Source: Flavobacteriales bacterium
Lineage (GTDB): Bacteria > Bacteroidota > Bacteroidia > Flavobacteriales_F > PHOS-HE28
Direction of reading: 5' to 3'
Assembly (NCBI GenBank): GCA_016787985.1
Contig: JAEUTC010000138.1
Location: 1-49,527 of the forward strand
Length of the DNA: 49,527 bases
The notes under the pieces were generated by a model. That model worked only from the letters and a program-made list of their open reading frames with translations, was not told the origin of the DNA and ran no database searches. The translations under genes and the position numbers were made by a program. Below, piece by piece: positions 33,889 through 41,733 of this stretch; positions within the stretch are counted from its first letter, which is position 1; each line of letters begins with the position of its first letter.

Positions 33889-35031
33889 TCAGATGTTCAT
33901 GAAGTTGGCGATCGTCGATATCCGCAATAGATACACCCCTCCAGTGACTCGTTGGTCGGCTATCGCAGCGCTTACGTTCAGCATAGGATCAGAATAGCTG
34001 AAACTGAATCGCGTCTTGTTGATCTGTAGACCTATCTCTGCTGTCCAGTAGTTGATAGTCCGCGGTATGGTGTAGCCTTGTGCTGTATTCGCAGCATCAT
34101 TCAGCAAGGCTTCATAGACCGGTTGTGACCCATCCGTGATCCGCCTTTGATGAAAAGATGCGGCGATGAAGAGACCGAGTGTATTTCCCTTGCTCTTGTC
34201 CCGTGCAGTATACCAAGCTTCCAGTCCAGTTGACCATTGGATGGCTTGGATACGATCGGCATCGATCAAACGCGGCCCATCAGTAGAATCCAAGGGTATG
34301 ATGTCCTCGTTGAAGTTCCAACGCGCGTAACTGTACGAGAGAAATGGACAAAGGCGGTAGTTCACCTCCCAGCTACTGTCAGGCGTTCGTTTGTGGGGAT
34401 TGTCGGACGTATAGGACCAAGTGAACCAGCGAAGGATGTCGGTTCTCGCCCGTATATCGAATGCATTCCGGCTCCGCTGATAGAATAGTAGATCACTCAA
34501 TCGGAGCGTATCACGATTGAACAGCTCCACATTCGAGTTGAAGTTGTATGTGACTTCGAGGTCGACCAGTCCAAATCGTGGTGATCCGATCTCGACCGGA
34601 CTCCGATGTGCGGTCGCAGTGCTCGCGCCTGTTCCGTTCACTCTTGCAGCCACCTTGGCTGAGTCCTTCTCCACTTCTTGTTCTTCAACTCCTGCCTGAC
34701 CTTGCCTTTCAGTCCTTCTTTCCGTCCGTCTTTCATCGCGCAGTGTAATTCGCTTCGTTTTCCGCGCATACATCCTCTTAAGGCGCTCAGTTGAAAAATC
34801 AACCAAGCTGAGTTCCGCTTGCACGGTACCAGAAGCGCTACGCAATGCGGAATCGGAGATCTGGTTGAGTCCCGCTATTCCATTGATCCGGAACAAAGGC
34901 GGCTCTTTTGTTGAATCCGATGGACTTTTCACATAAGTCTCGGTCTGTGCCACAGCACATATTCCTGTGCACCAAAGCAGGATCACCATTACGATGCATC
35001 GCGGCACTTCATTCCTGTGCTTTACTTTCAT
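33889..35031 (-). CDS. Secreted or outer-membrane protein of unknown function
   Basis: The protein is 380 residues from the ATG at 35031 (MKVKHRNEVPRCIVMVILLW, then CTGICAVAQ), a signal peptide. A frame opening further upstream would run through the 45-bp repeat and is rejected. A charged stretch (RITLRDERRTERRTERQG) follows the start. The second half alternates like a barrel or other strand-rich fold (RFGLVDLEVTYNFNSN, LRWFTWSYTSDN, WTAEIGLQINKTRFSFSYS, GGVYLLRIST). It is probably outer-membrane. Its stop is 72 bp upstream of the start of the membrane-protein gene at 33816. Confidence 0.6.
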   Translation of the reverse strand: MKVKHRNEVPRCIVMVILLWCTGICAVAQTETYVKSPSDSTKEPPLFRINGIAGLNQISDSALRSASGTVQAELSLVDFSTERLKRMYARKTKRITLRDERRTERRTERQGQAGVEEQEVEKDSAKVAARVNGTGASTATAHRSPVEIGSPRFGLVDLEVTYNFNSNVELFNRDTLRLSDLLFYQRSRNAFDIRARTDILRWFTWSYTSDNPHKRTPDSSWEVNYRLCPFLSYSYARWNFNEDIIPLDSTDGPRLIDADRIQAIQWSTGLEAWYTARDKSKGNTLGLFIAASFHQRRITDGSQPVYEALLNDAANTAQGYTIPRTINYWTAEIGLQINKTRFSFSYSDPMLNVSAAIADQRVTGGVYLLRISTIANFMNI

Positions 35032-35065
35032 ACACCAAACCTCACGCCCCTCCCCACCCCTCACC

Positions 35066-35110
35066 AAGCGCCAAGGGGGGGCGATCCACCGGGGTGCTCC
35101 CCGCAATTCA
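35066..35110 (+). repeat. 45-bp direct repeat, copy 2
   Basis: This is identical to 33011-33055 except for one G/A difference, in the same orientation. It sits 34 bp upstream of the start of the minus-strand gene ending at 33889. The distance between copies is about 2.05 kb. Confidence 0.85.
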
Positions 35111-35190
35111 ACGGGGGGGCCTGTGGCGGATAGTGAGGAATAGTTAACATACTGTTCGGTGGACTTGTCCTAAACTTGAGGCACCACCGC

Positions 35191-35835
35191 ATGCTGCCCG
35201 CTCCCATCCCGTTGGCCTTGATCGACGACCATACGCTGTTCCGCAGCGCCTTGGCCGATATGCTGGCGGGCGATGCGCGCTTCGCGGTGGTGGTGCAGGC
35301 CGCGCACGGCGCCGAGTACCTGCGGGCGGTGCAGGGCGGGGCCCAGGTGGCGGTGGTGGACCTGCACATGCCCATCATGGACGGCTTCGACACCATCGCG
35401 TGGATGCGCGACCATACGCCGGGCACACGGGCCATCGCCCTCTCCTTCGACCTGAGCGAGGAGGTGCGCCAACGCGCGCTGAAGGCCGGCGCCTGCGGCT
35501 TCCTGCGGAAGGACACCACCAAGGACCGTTTCCTGGCAGCGCTGGTGCAGGTGGCCGTGGTGGGGCATTTGCCGCCCGATGCGGAGCAGCACGACCAGCG
35601 CGCCGAGCAGGCCCACAGCCGCAGCGAGCTGCTGGCGAAGTTGAGCCAGCGCGAGCTGGAGTACATGCGGCTGCTCTGTGCCAACGGCGACAGCACCGCC
35701 GAGCAGCTGGCGGCACAGATGCAGGTGGGCGTGCGCACGGTGGACGGCTACCGCGAAGGCGCCTACCGCAAGTGCCAGGTGCACTCGCGCGCCGGCCTGG
35801 TGGCCCTGGCCTACAAGTGGGGCCTGTATCCGTAG
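35191..35835 (+). CDS. NarL/LuxR-type response regulator, orphan
   Basis: The protein is 214 residues from the ATG at 35191. The receiver domain has the acidic pair in ALIDDH, the phosphoacceptor D57 in VAVVDLHMPIMDGF and the lysine in GFLRKD. The C-terminal helix-turn-helix reads LSQRELEYMRLLC...STAEQLAAQMQVGVRTVDGYREG. It resembles the regulators at 40971 and 47373, but no histidine kinase gene lies next to it, so its partner is elsewhere or is one of the two kinases in this window. A promoter-like box TAAACTTGAGGCAC ends 7 bp before the start and resembles the boxes of the two signalling modules. The receiver-like gene at 36060 follows. Confidence 0.88.
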   Translation: MLPAPIPLALIDDHTLFRSALADMLAGDARFAVVVQAAHGAEYLRAVQGGAQVAVVDLHMPIMDGFDTIAWMRDHTPGTRAIALSFDLSEEVRQRALKAGACGFLRKDTTKDRFLAALVQVAVVGHLPPDAEQHDQRAEQAHSRSELLAKLSQRELEYMRLLCANGDSTAEQLAAQMQVGVRTVDGYREGAYRKCQVHSRAGLVALAYKWGLYP

Positions 35836-35938
35836 TCCGCTTCCGGCGGCCCGTAGAATCCTTGCAGCCGTAGGCTTCGCGCGCGGTCGTCCGCACACCA
35901 TGCGCGGTGCGTTCGGTCCGCAGCGGCCCGGGCGATAC

Positions 35939-35974
35939 GTCTAAACTATGTGGGTGCCCTACCGTCTTTTAGAC
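35939..35974. promoter_or_regulatory. GTCTAAA...TTTAGAC palindrome, copy 1
   Basis: GTCTAAA and TTTAGAC form a 7-bp inverted repeat spanning 36 bp, upstream of the receiver-like gene at 36060. The same outer arms and spacing recur at 44999-45034, ahead of the second signalling module. Including the adjoining C, the two 37-base copies agree at 28 positions without gaps, with most differences in the central ten. Confidence 0.45.
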
Positions 35975-36059
35975 CTTGTGGACGGCGTTCTGGCATTCGA
36001 ACTTCGCCCACACGAAACCGCGTGCGCTCCTCTCCCGGCCACGCACAATTACGACGACC

Positions 36060-36467
36060 ATGGCCGGCGAGACCTCCTTACCCACCACCGTGGCGGTGGT
36101 GCATGCGGATGAGCTGATGCGTGCGGGCATCCACACGGTGGTGGAACATGAAACGGACCTGCAGGTGCTGCACACGGGCGAACGCCTGGATGCCTTGACC
36201 GCTGCGGTGGCGACGGGCGCCGAGGCCGAGCCGCAAGTGCTGGTGGCCCAGCTGGCCGCGCCGTTGGACCTGGGCTGTGCAGCCCTTCGCCGGTGGCGGC
36301 GGGCTTGTCCGCAGGCGCCCGTGGTGGTGCTCGGCGAGCTGACACCGCTGCTGGTGCAGCGCGCGGTGGAAGCCGGGGCCATGGGCGTGTTGCCATTGCA
36401 TGTGGCGCGCACGGAGCTGGTGCAATGCATCCGCACGGTGGCCGGTGGTGGGCTGTTGAGTACATGA
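36060..36467 (+). CDS. Degenerate stand-alone receiver-like protein
   Basis: The protein is 135 residues from the ATG at 36060. It follows the fold of a response-regulator receiver (TTVAVVHADELMRAGIHTVV at the start, PVVVLGELTPLLVQRAVEAGAMGVLPL later). Key residues are missing: the acidic pair is reduced to HADE, the phosphoacceptor strand reads VLVAQLAAP without aspartate, and the usual lysine position reads GVLPLH. It has no DNA-binding domain and ends at a true stop. It is probably a non-phosphorylated relative of the neighbouring regulator, or a decaying copy. Confidence 0.6.
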   Translation: MAGETSLPTTVAVVHADELMRAGIHTVVEHETDLQVLHTGERLDALTAAVATGAEAEPQVLVAQLAAPLDLGCAALRRWRRACPQAPVVVLGELTPLLVQRAVEAGAMGVLPLHVARTELVQCIRTVAGGGLLST

Positions 36468-36651
36468 ATCTTGCATTTAATGGAAGGCAATGCGCGGTAC
36501 CATTTCCGTGACTCTGGATCTCCATCGGCAATACAACAACGACTCCGATCGCGCATAAGGTGCTCCTTGGTAACAGCACTTCTACCCTGGGCCACGAGAA
36601 CCTTGAGCCACTGGAGCACGTATTGAACAGGCTCGCGATGTACCCTGTGCG

Positions 36652-37419
36652 ATGACCATCCAGCCCCTCACCCCCAACGTGCCGCACCGCGCGTACTGGA
36701 TGCCCGACCTGGAGTGGGGCCGCGCGCTGTGGCACGCGCACACGCCGTACTGCTACGCGCGCTGGTGCGAGGAGTACGACGATGTGATGGGCATCGGCGG
36801 CTACGTGAAGCACGGCGACAGCGCCCTGCTGGACCTCCTCTACATACACCCCGACGAGACGGGCCGCGGCTACGGCACCGCGCTGCTCCACGACCTGCTG
36901 GCCCACGCCGACAGCGAAGGCATCGCCACCGTGGTGGCCCATGTGCCGCCCGCGCTGGTGCCCTGGCTGCAGCGCCACGGTTTCGCCCCGCACGGCGAAA
37001 CGCTCCGCTGCACGGGCGGCCGATTCCTCCAGGCCACGCTGGACGAGGTGGAACCGATGGAACCGCAACACCTGCTAGGCGTGTTGCACCTTGACCGTCG
37101 CGCCACCGGCGAAGACCGCCGCACCTGGCTGATGGAGCACAGCTACCTGGGCAGTGTATACAACGAGCGCGGCCGCATCCGCGGCTTCGTGCTGCCCCTC
37201 TTGCGCGATGCCCTCATAGTAGCCGACGCCCCCGAGGTGGGCCTGGAGCTGCAACGCTGGGTCTTCCCCGTGCAAGAGCACCTCTTGATCCCCGCCACCA
37301 ACAGCGCCGCGCTGCAGCACCTGCACGAGCGCGGCTATATCAGCACCGTGGACACCGTGCGCCTGGTGCGCGGCACAGTGCCGGACTACAAAGGGGAATT
37401 GGTGTACGGGTTTGCGTAG
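36652..37419 (+). CDS. GNAT-family N-acetyltransferase
   Basis: The protein is 255 residues. The acetyl-CoA motif is clear in LLYIHPDETGRGYGTALLHDLL (R/Q-x-x-G-x-G/A pattern), followed by HVPPALVPWLQRHGF. A second half (WLMEHSYLGSVYNERGRIRGFVLP) resembles another GNAT-like unit, as in tandem GNAT proteins. The acceptor substrate is unknown. A perfect hairpin follows within 25 bp. It is convergent with the outer-membrane gene at 37493. Confidence 0.85.
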   Translation: MTIQPLTPNVPHRAYWMPDLEWGRALWHAHTPYCYARWCEEYDDVMGIGGYVKHGDSALLDLLYIHPDETGRGYGTALLHDLLAHADSEGIATVVAHVPPALVPWLQRHGFAPHGETLRCTGGRFLQATLDEVEPMEPQHLLGVLHLDRRATGEDRRTWLMEHSYLGSVYNERGRIRGFVLPLLRDALIVADAPEVGLELQRWVFPVQEHLLIPATNSAALQHLHERGYISTVDTVRLVRGTVPDYKGELVYGFA

Positions 37420-37442
37420 GTCATCGCATTGAAAATGAAAAG

Positions 37443-37473
37443 ACGAAGCCCGGCGTATTGCGCCGGGCTTCGT
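37443..37473. terminator. Strong hairpin terminator between convergent genes
   Basis: ACGAAGCCCGGCG and CGCCGGGCTTCGT form a perfect 13-bp stem with the loop TATTG. On the minus strand it is followed by the T-rich CTTTTCATTTTC, so it should terminate the gene at 37493. It may also act on the acetyltransferase gene. Confidence 0.85.
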
Positions 37474-37492
37474 GCGTTGGGGGGGGCTATCC

Positions 37493-38437
37493 TCAAGACT
37501 TCAGCAGGTCGCCGATCTTGTTCCACTTGATCTCCTTCGCGAGGAAGAGGTTGAAACGCGCCTGGTTCCGGAGGACGTCGGTCTTGTCGATGCCGATGAA
37601 GCCGCGTAGCTCCAGGCCGAGTTTGATGCCCGAGACCTTCGCTTCGATCAACTCGATGTTCACCGCGTAGTACGGGGCTTGACGCACCACCAGCTTCGAG
37701 TCGAGGTCCGTGAACAGCAGGCTGGTGCTGTGGCCGATGACGGCGCGGAAGTTGAGCAGGCCGCCGTTCTTCTTGATGGTGCCCCGGAAGCCGCCACCGA
37801 TGTAGAAGTTGTCCGTGGTGGTCTTGAAGTTCTCCTTCTCTTCCGGGATGCGTGCATTGAATTCATAGGGACGTGGCCACTCTTCCGGTGGCGTAGCGCT
37901 CGTGGTGTCGGTGAAGGTGCGTGTGATGGTGCGGTTGAAGACACTGCGCTGCCAGCGGACGTCGCCGGTGAGCGCCAGCCACCAATCGGTATCCGCGGGA
38001 TCGCTGATGGTGTAGAGCGGGGAAAGCGCCACGCCGATGTTGTCGAAGAAGGTGGTGCTGCGCGCCTTGGCCGTGGTGGTGACGTACTGCAGGGTGAAGG
38101 AGGTGTCGGTCTCGGTGACCGTGAAGAGCGGATCGATATCGCGGTAGATGGTCTCTGCGGAATCCACCTGGGACACGGTGCGGAAGCGGTCGAAGGAGAA
38201 CTCGAGGCCCCAGCGTGAGGTGCTATCATCCTTCTGCTTGCCGATGGACGGGAGCGAGACGCGGATGTCGTGGTAGAGCTTCTCGGAGGTGAGCTTCTCG
38301 ATGAAGTCGAAGTTGGTGCCTACCGAGTAGATGAAGGCCCGCTCCGGCATGGCGATGACCGGGGCTTTATCAAAGTCATCCTGGGCCAGGACGGGGCTGG
38401 CAACAAGGAAAAGGGCAAGGGGAAGGGAGGTGCGCAT
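37493..38437 (-). CDS. Secreted or outer-membrane beta-rich protein
   Basis: The protein is 314 residues. It has a signal peptide (MRTSLPLALFLVASPVLAQ) and many alternating strands (WGLEFSFDRFRTV, DTDWWLALTGDVRWQ, NFYIGGGFRGTIKKNGGLLNFRA, GIKLGLELRGFIG) typical of Bacteroidota outer-membrane barrels. No specific family is recognised. It stands alone, divergent from the first signalling module. The 141 bp between them carry that module's promoter-like elements. Confidence 0.7.
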   Translation of the reverse strand: MRTSLPLALFLVASPVLAQDDFDKAPVIAMPERAFIYSVGTNFDFIEKLTSEKLYHDIRVSLPSIGKQKDDSTSRWGLEFSFDRFRTVSQVDSAETIYRDIDPLFTVTETDTSFTLQYVTTTAKARSTTFFDNIGVALSPLYTISDPADTDWWLALTGDVRWQRSVFNRTITRTFTDTTSATPPEEWPRPYEFNARIPEEKENFKTTTDNFYIGGGFRGTIKKNGGLLNFRAVIGHSTSLLFTDLDSKLVVRQAPYYAVNIELIEAKVSGIKLGLELRGFIGIDKTDVLRNQARFNLFLAKEIKWNKIGDLLKS

Positions 38438-38489
38438 GGGGTGTTGGTTTGGTTTTGCGAACCAACAGCGACCAGCCCCGCGCGAACAG

Positions 38490-38528
38490 CGTACTATTCA
38501 CCGGCGGGGAACACGTACTTTTCACAGG
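38490..38528. promoter_or_regulatory. Two 15-bp direct repeats upstream of signalling module 1
   Basis: CGTACTATTCACCGG (38490-38504) and CGTACTTTTCACAGG (38514-38528) agree at 13 of 15 positions and start 24 bp apart. They lie ahead of the inverted repeat and box at 38532-38563. They could be binding sites for a regulator such as the module's own NarL-type protein. Confidence 0.45.
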
Positions 38529-38531
38529 TAC

Positions 38532-38563
38532 CCGCCTGAAGGAGGCGGCTTGTTTTGCGGCAC
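38532..38563 (+). promoter_or_regulatory. Inverted repeat and promoter-like box of signalling module 1
   Basis: CCGCCT-gaagg-AGGCGG is a 6-5-6 inverted repeat, followed at once by CTTGTTTTGCGGCAC, with the start codon 15 bp further. TTGTTTTG resembles the TAnnTTTG minus-7 box of Bacteroidota. Module 2 has the same arrangement at 45041-45072 with different arm sequences. Confidence 0.6.
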
Positions 38564-38578
38564 TAACCCACAACCACC

Positions 38579-39490
38579 ATGAAAGCGAAACACCTCTGGA
38601 TGCTGATCGCACTACTCGCCATCACTGCGGCGACCATTTTCTATATCCAATGGAAACGGGCGGGCAGTGATGAAAATTTCTCACGCCTCTACAAACCCTA
38701 CGTCGTCCGTTCCGAGTACGACTGTGTGAGCTCCGATTTCGGTCGATACTTCATGAGCAAGGAGAACAACGCACGCGGCACCCTGGAAGGCAATGTCCAA
38801 GTGAATTTGAATTCCTTCACTACCCGGCTGAAGAATGTCTTGGACAACTATGAACATGATGACCATGGCGTCATCATCCACCACGGGCTTGAACGCGTCT
38901 CGGCCGGAGTTTTCCGGTATTGGCCCGAGATCGAATTCGTTGGTCTTGAGGATATCGGAAAGGATCTCTGGGACACTGTTCAATTGCCTGGACAGCGCTT
39001 CAGCGTTAACCTTGGAACAGGTGAGCTGACCCCTCGGAACAACATCGACGAGTGGATGAACTATAAGACCTACATGCATCGGTACACGACCAATACTGAC
39101 GCGGTCAATGACCCAACCTTCCAAAAGGCCTCTCCGGTCATTGAAGGCTTGGACGTTCAACACTATTTGTTCCGCTACAACAACCGACTGGAGAAATTCC
39201 TTAACCAGAACAAAGGGCTGGATCCAACTCACATCAGGATCACGAGCATTTGTGAACCAACAGAACATGATGGTGATATCATGCGCGGCCTGCGACACTA
39301 TATCGCCTTGGCCATGTTCAAAAGCGACCTTGGACCGTCGGGGACTTTGCTTGTTGATGAGGACGATGATAGCATTATAGATAGGTACAAGAACAAAGCG
39401 TTGGACGTAGGTTCTCCCTGTCCCTACCGCTGTGCGACCGCCGAAGTCCCTGATCACGGGATCCCGGTTCGGAAATCTTGCACCAAGTAG
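38579..39490 (+). CDS. Exported or membrane-anchored protein with CP-x2-C...KSC tail, signalling module 1
   Basis: The protein is 303 residues. An N-terminal hydrophobic helix (LWMLIALLAITAATIFYIQW) anchors or exports it. The rest is soluble, with a cysteine near the start of the mature part (SEYDCVSSDFG) and the ending SPCPYRCATAEVP...VRKSC. The protein at 45085 ends in the same way (STCPPSC...LRKSC) and aligns loosely in between (GVIIHHG versus GLMIRFG). The two are divergent members of one family I cannot name. The gene heads a run with a 7-TM protein, a histidine kinase and a response regulator. An extracytoplasmic signal or sensor role is inferred from position. Confidence 0.75.
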   Translation: MKAKHLWMLIALLAITAATIFYIQWKRAGSDENFSRLYKPYVVRSEYDCVSSDFGRYFMSKENNARGTLEGNVQVNLNSFTTRLKNVLDNYEHDDHGVIIHHGLERVSAGVFRYWPEIEFVGLEDIGKDLWDTVQLPGQRFSVNLGTGELTPRNNIDEWMNYKTYMHRYTTNTDAVNDPTFQKASPVIEGLDVQHYLFRYNNRLEKFLNQNKGLDPTHIRITSICEPTEHDGDIMRGLRHYIALAMFKSDLGPSGTLLVDEDDDSIIDRYKNKALDVGSPCPYRCATAEVPDHGIPVRKSCTK

Positions 39491-39536
39491 ATCAGTTGAT
39501 GCTCGCATCCGCGAAGCAGAGCTCAAAACGCCTCTC

Positions 39537-40208
39537 ATGATCCCTGCAATTTCGATATGGGGCTGGATCTCCTTGGGCAAGTGCGCGCTGGTGGTCGCGG
39601 CGCTGCTCGCCTGGGCGCTGGGCCGCAAAGCGCTGGGCGCAGCTTCCAACTGGCTGGGCCTACAGCTCGTGGCGGCGCTGGTGGCGGAAGGTGCCGCCAC
39701 CGCGCTGTCCTTCCAGGGCGAGAACAACCTGCGCGTGTACGATGCCTACCTGCCCGTGGAGTTCGTGGCGCTGCTGTGTTATGCCCTGATCTGGTCGGGC
39801 TTGCAGCGTGCCAAGGGGATCATCCTCGGCGTGTGCCTGACCCTGTATGGTCTTGTCCTCTGGAACGAGTTGCCAACGGCTTGGAACAAGCAGTCCTTCA
39901 CCACCACCGGTTATCTGCTCGGCGGCCTGGTCCTCGTTTGTGCAAGCGTGTTCGCGCTGTTCCGCATCGCCATGCGTTCGGAAGTGCCTATGATGAAGGT
40001 GCCCAGCACATGGGTGCTGCTGAGCATCGTGGTCTTCTTCGGTGGCAGCATCCCGCTGCTCGGCCTCACCAATTCGCTCATCGAACGCCAGGTGGCCTGG
40101 GCGCCGAACATGTACTTCATCAACGATGGGCTCTACCTGTTCCGGTACGGCTGCGTGCTGGTGGCCGTGTGCATCGGTCTGCGTAACACTACCCCGTCAC
40201 CCGCATGA
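39537..40208 (+). CDS. Seven-helix membrane protein, signalling module 1
   Basis: The protein is 223 residues from the ATG at 39537; an upstream in-frame start would overlap the preceding gene. Seven hydrophobic segments are visible, from WISLGKCALVVAALLAWALG to YLFRYGCVLVAVCIGL. There are almost no extramembrane domains. It has the same size, helix count and gene position as the protein at 45976. No family is recognised. Its stop overlaps the histidine kinase start by 4 bp, so the two are translated together. It may be the sensing part for the kinase, which has no sensor domain of its own. Confidence 0.75.
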   Translation: MIPAISIWGWISLGKCALVVAALLAWALGRKALGAASNWLGLQLVAALVAEGAATALSFQGENNLRVYDAYLPVEFVALLCYALIWSGLQRAKGIILGVCLTLYGLVLWNELPTAWNKQSFTTTGYLLGGLVLVCASVFALFRIAMRSEVPMMKVPSTWVLLSIVVFFGGSIPLLGLTNSLIERQVAWAPNMYFINDGLYLFRYGCVLVAVCIGLRNTTPSPA

Positions 40209-40981
40209 GCGACCTGTTCGTCACCATCACCATCAGCACGCTCATCGTGTTGCTCTTTCTCGGATTGGTGGTCACACTGCTCGTGCTCAACAACGCGCGC
40301 CGCATCCGCCACCGCGCCGAAGTGGCCGAGCTGCGCCAGCAACAGGACCGCGCCGTGATGGAAGCCGAACGTGAAGCCACCCGCCACACCCTGCGCGAGC
40401 TGGGCAACGAGCTGCACGACAACGTGGGGCAGTTGCTGGTGGTGTCGCAGCTCGGGGTGAACACGGTGGTGGACGAGTTGGGCGGCCACCCGCGCCTGGC
40501 GGCCGCACGCGATGCGCTGGAGCAGGCGCTGGACGAGGTGCGGCGTCTGGGGCACGACCTCAACAGCGAGCTCTGGGAGAAACGCTCCCTGGCCGACGCC
40601 ATCTGCGCCGAGGCCGAACGGCTGGAGCGTGTGGCGCGTGTGCAGGTCCACATCCAAGTGGTCAACAACATGCCCCTACCCAACGGCGACACCAGCACCG
40701 TGCTGTACCGCGTGTTCCAGGTGATCCTGGCCAACGCCATCAAACACAGCGGCGCAGACCGCATCGGCATCGTGTTGCGCCCTGCGGATGATGGCAGCGG
40801 CCTCTGCCTTACCGTGACCGACAACGGCGTGGGCTTCGATGCCGACAACACGCCCGCCCATGCGGGTCTGGTCAACATCCACAAGCGCTGCGCCCTGATC
40901 GGCTACCGCGCCCAATGCACCACCACACCCGGCAGCGGCTGTGCGTGGACCATCCAACCCCTACCCCACCATGCACCATAA
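40205..40981 (+). CDS. NarL-family (HisKA_3) sensor histidine kinase, module 1
   Basis: The protein is 258 residues. One membrane helix (LFVTITISTLIVLLFLGLVV) leads through a coiled coil into the phosphoacceptor box GNELHDNVGQLL (H71). The ATPase domain has VILANAIKHS (N box) and TDNGVGFD (G box). There is no periplasmic or PAS sensor domain, so input probably comes through the 7-TM partner. Phosphate should pass to D60 of the regulator, whose start at 40971 lies inside the end of this gene. Confidence 0.9.
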   Translation: MSDLFVTITISTLIVLLFLGLVVTLLVLNNARRIRHRAEVAELRQQQDRAVMEAEREATRHTLRELGNELHDNVGQLLVVSQLGVNTVVDELGGHPRLAAARDALEQALDEVRRLGHDLNSELWEKRSLADAICAEAERLERVARVQVHIQVVNNMPLPNGDTSTVLYRVFQVILANAIKHSGADRIGIVLRPADDGSGLCLTVTDNGVGFDADNTPAHAGLVNIHKRCALIGYRAQCTTTPGSGCAWTIQPLPHHAP

Positions 40982-41654
40982 CGTGGCCCTTGTCGATGAC
41001 CACCACCTCGTGCGCGCCGGCCTGGCCGCCACCGTCAACGGACTGGGCGCCTACCGCGTGACCGTGGAAGCCGGTAACGGACGCGAGCTGATCGAGCAGC
41101 TCGCCACCGTGACCGATCCGAACGACCGGCCCCTGATCGCCATCGTGGACCTGAACATGCCGGTGATGGACGGCTTCGCCACCATCGCCTGGTTGCGCGC
41201 CAACGCTCCCGAGGTGCTGCCCCTGGCCCTCACCTTCGACGATACCGACGACAAGCAGGTGCGCGCCATCCACGCCGGTGCGCGCGGCTTCATCCTGAAG
41301 AACGCCCGGCCCACCGTGCTGAAGCTGGCGCTGGACAGCCTGGTGCTCACCGGCTACTACACCACCGAGGAGATGCTCGATGCTCGCGTGCGCGGCGCCG
41401 AACACCGCGACCGCGAGGCACGCGAACGGGCCTGTATCGTGGACCAGATCACGCCGCGCGAGATGGAGTTCCTGCTCCTGGTGTGCGACGAACAGGAGTT
41501 CACCTACGAGCAGATCGCTGCGCACATGGGCGTGCATCGCCGCACGGTGGACAATTTCCGCATCGCGCTCTTCGACAAGTTCGGCATCAAGAGCAAGACG
41601 GGGCTCGTGCTCTTCGCCATGCGCTGGGGCTTGTTGGGGAAGGCGGGGGCGTAG
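40971..41654 (+). CDS. NarL/LuxR-type response regulator, module 1
   Basis: The protein is 227 residues from the ATG at 40971, inside the kinase gene's 3' end. The receiver has ALVDDHH, D60 in IAIVDLNMPVMDGF and the lysine in GFILKN. The DNA-binding domain is ITPREMEFLLLVC...FTYEQIAAHMGVHRRTVDNFR. It closely resembles the regulator at 47373 (shared VEAGNG, MPVMDG, HAGARG and RRTVDN). It is the likely output of the module and could bind the inverted repeat ahead of it. Confidence 0.92.
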   Translation: MHHNVALVDDHHLVRAGLAATVNGLGAYRVTVEAGNGRELIEQLATVTDPNDRPLIAIVDLNMPVMDGFATIAWLRANAPEVLPLALTFDDTDDKQVRAIHAGARGFILKNARPTVLKLALDSLVLTGYYTTEEMLDARVRGAEHRDREARERACIVDQITPREMEFLLLVCDEQEFTYEQIAAHMGVHRRTVDNFRIALFDKFGIKSKTGLVLFAMRWGLLGKAGA

Positions 41655-41733
41655 GCATCGGGCGCGGTTGCGGTGGAACACATCCCAACTCCGCCCGTCT
41701 CACCGACTATCGCGAGGTTTGCACGTTCTCGCC

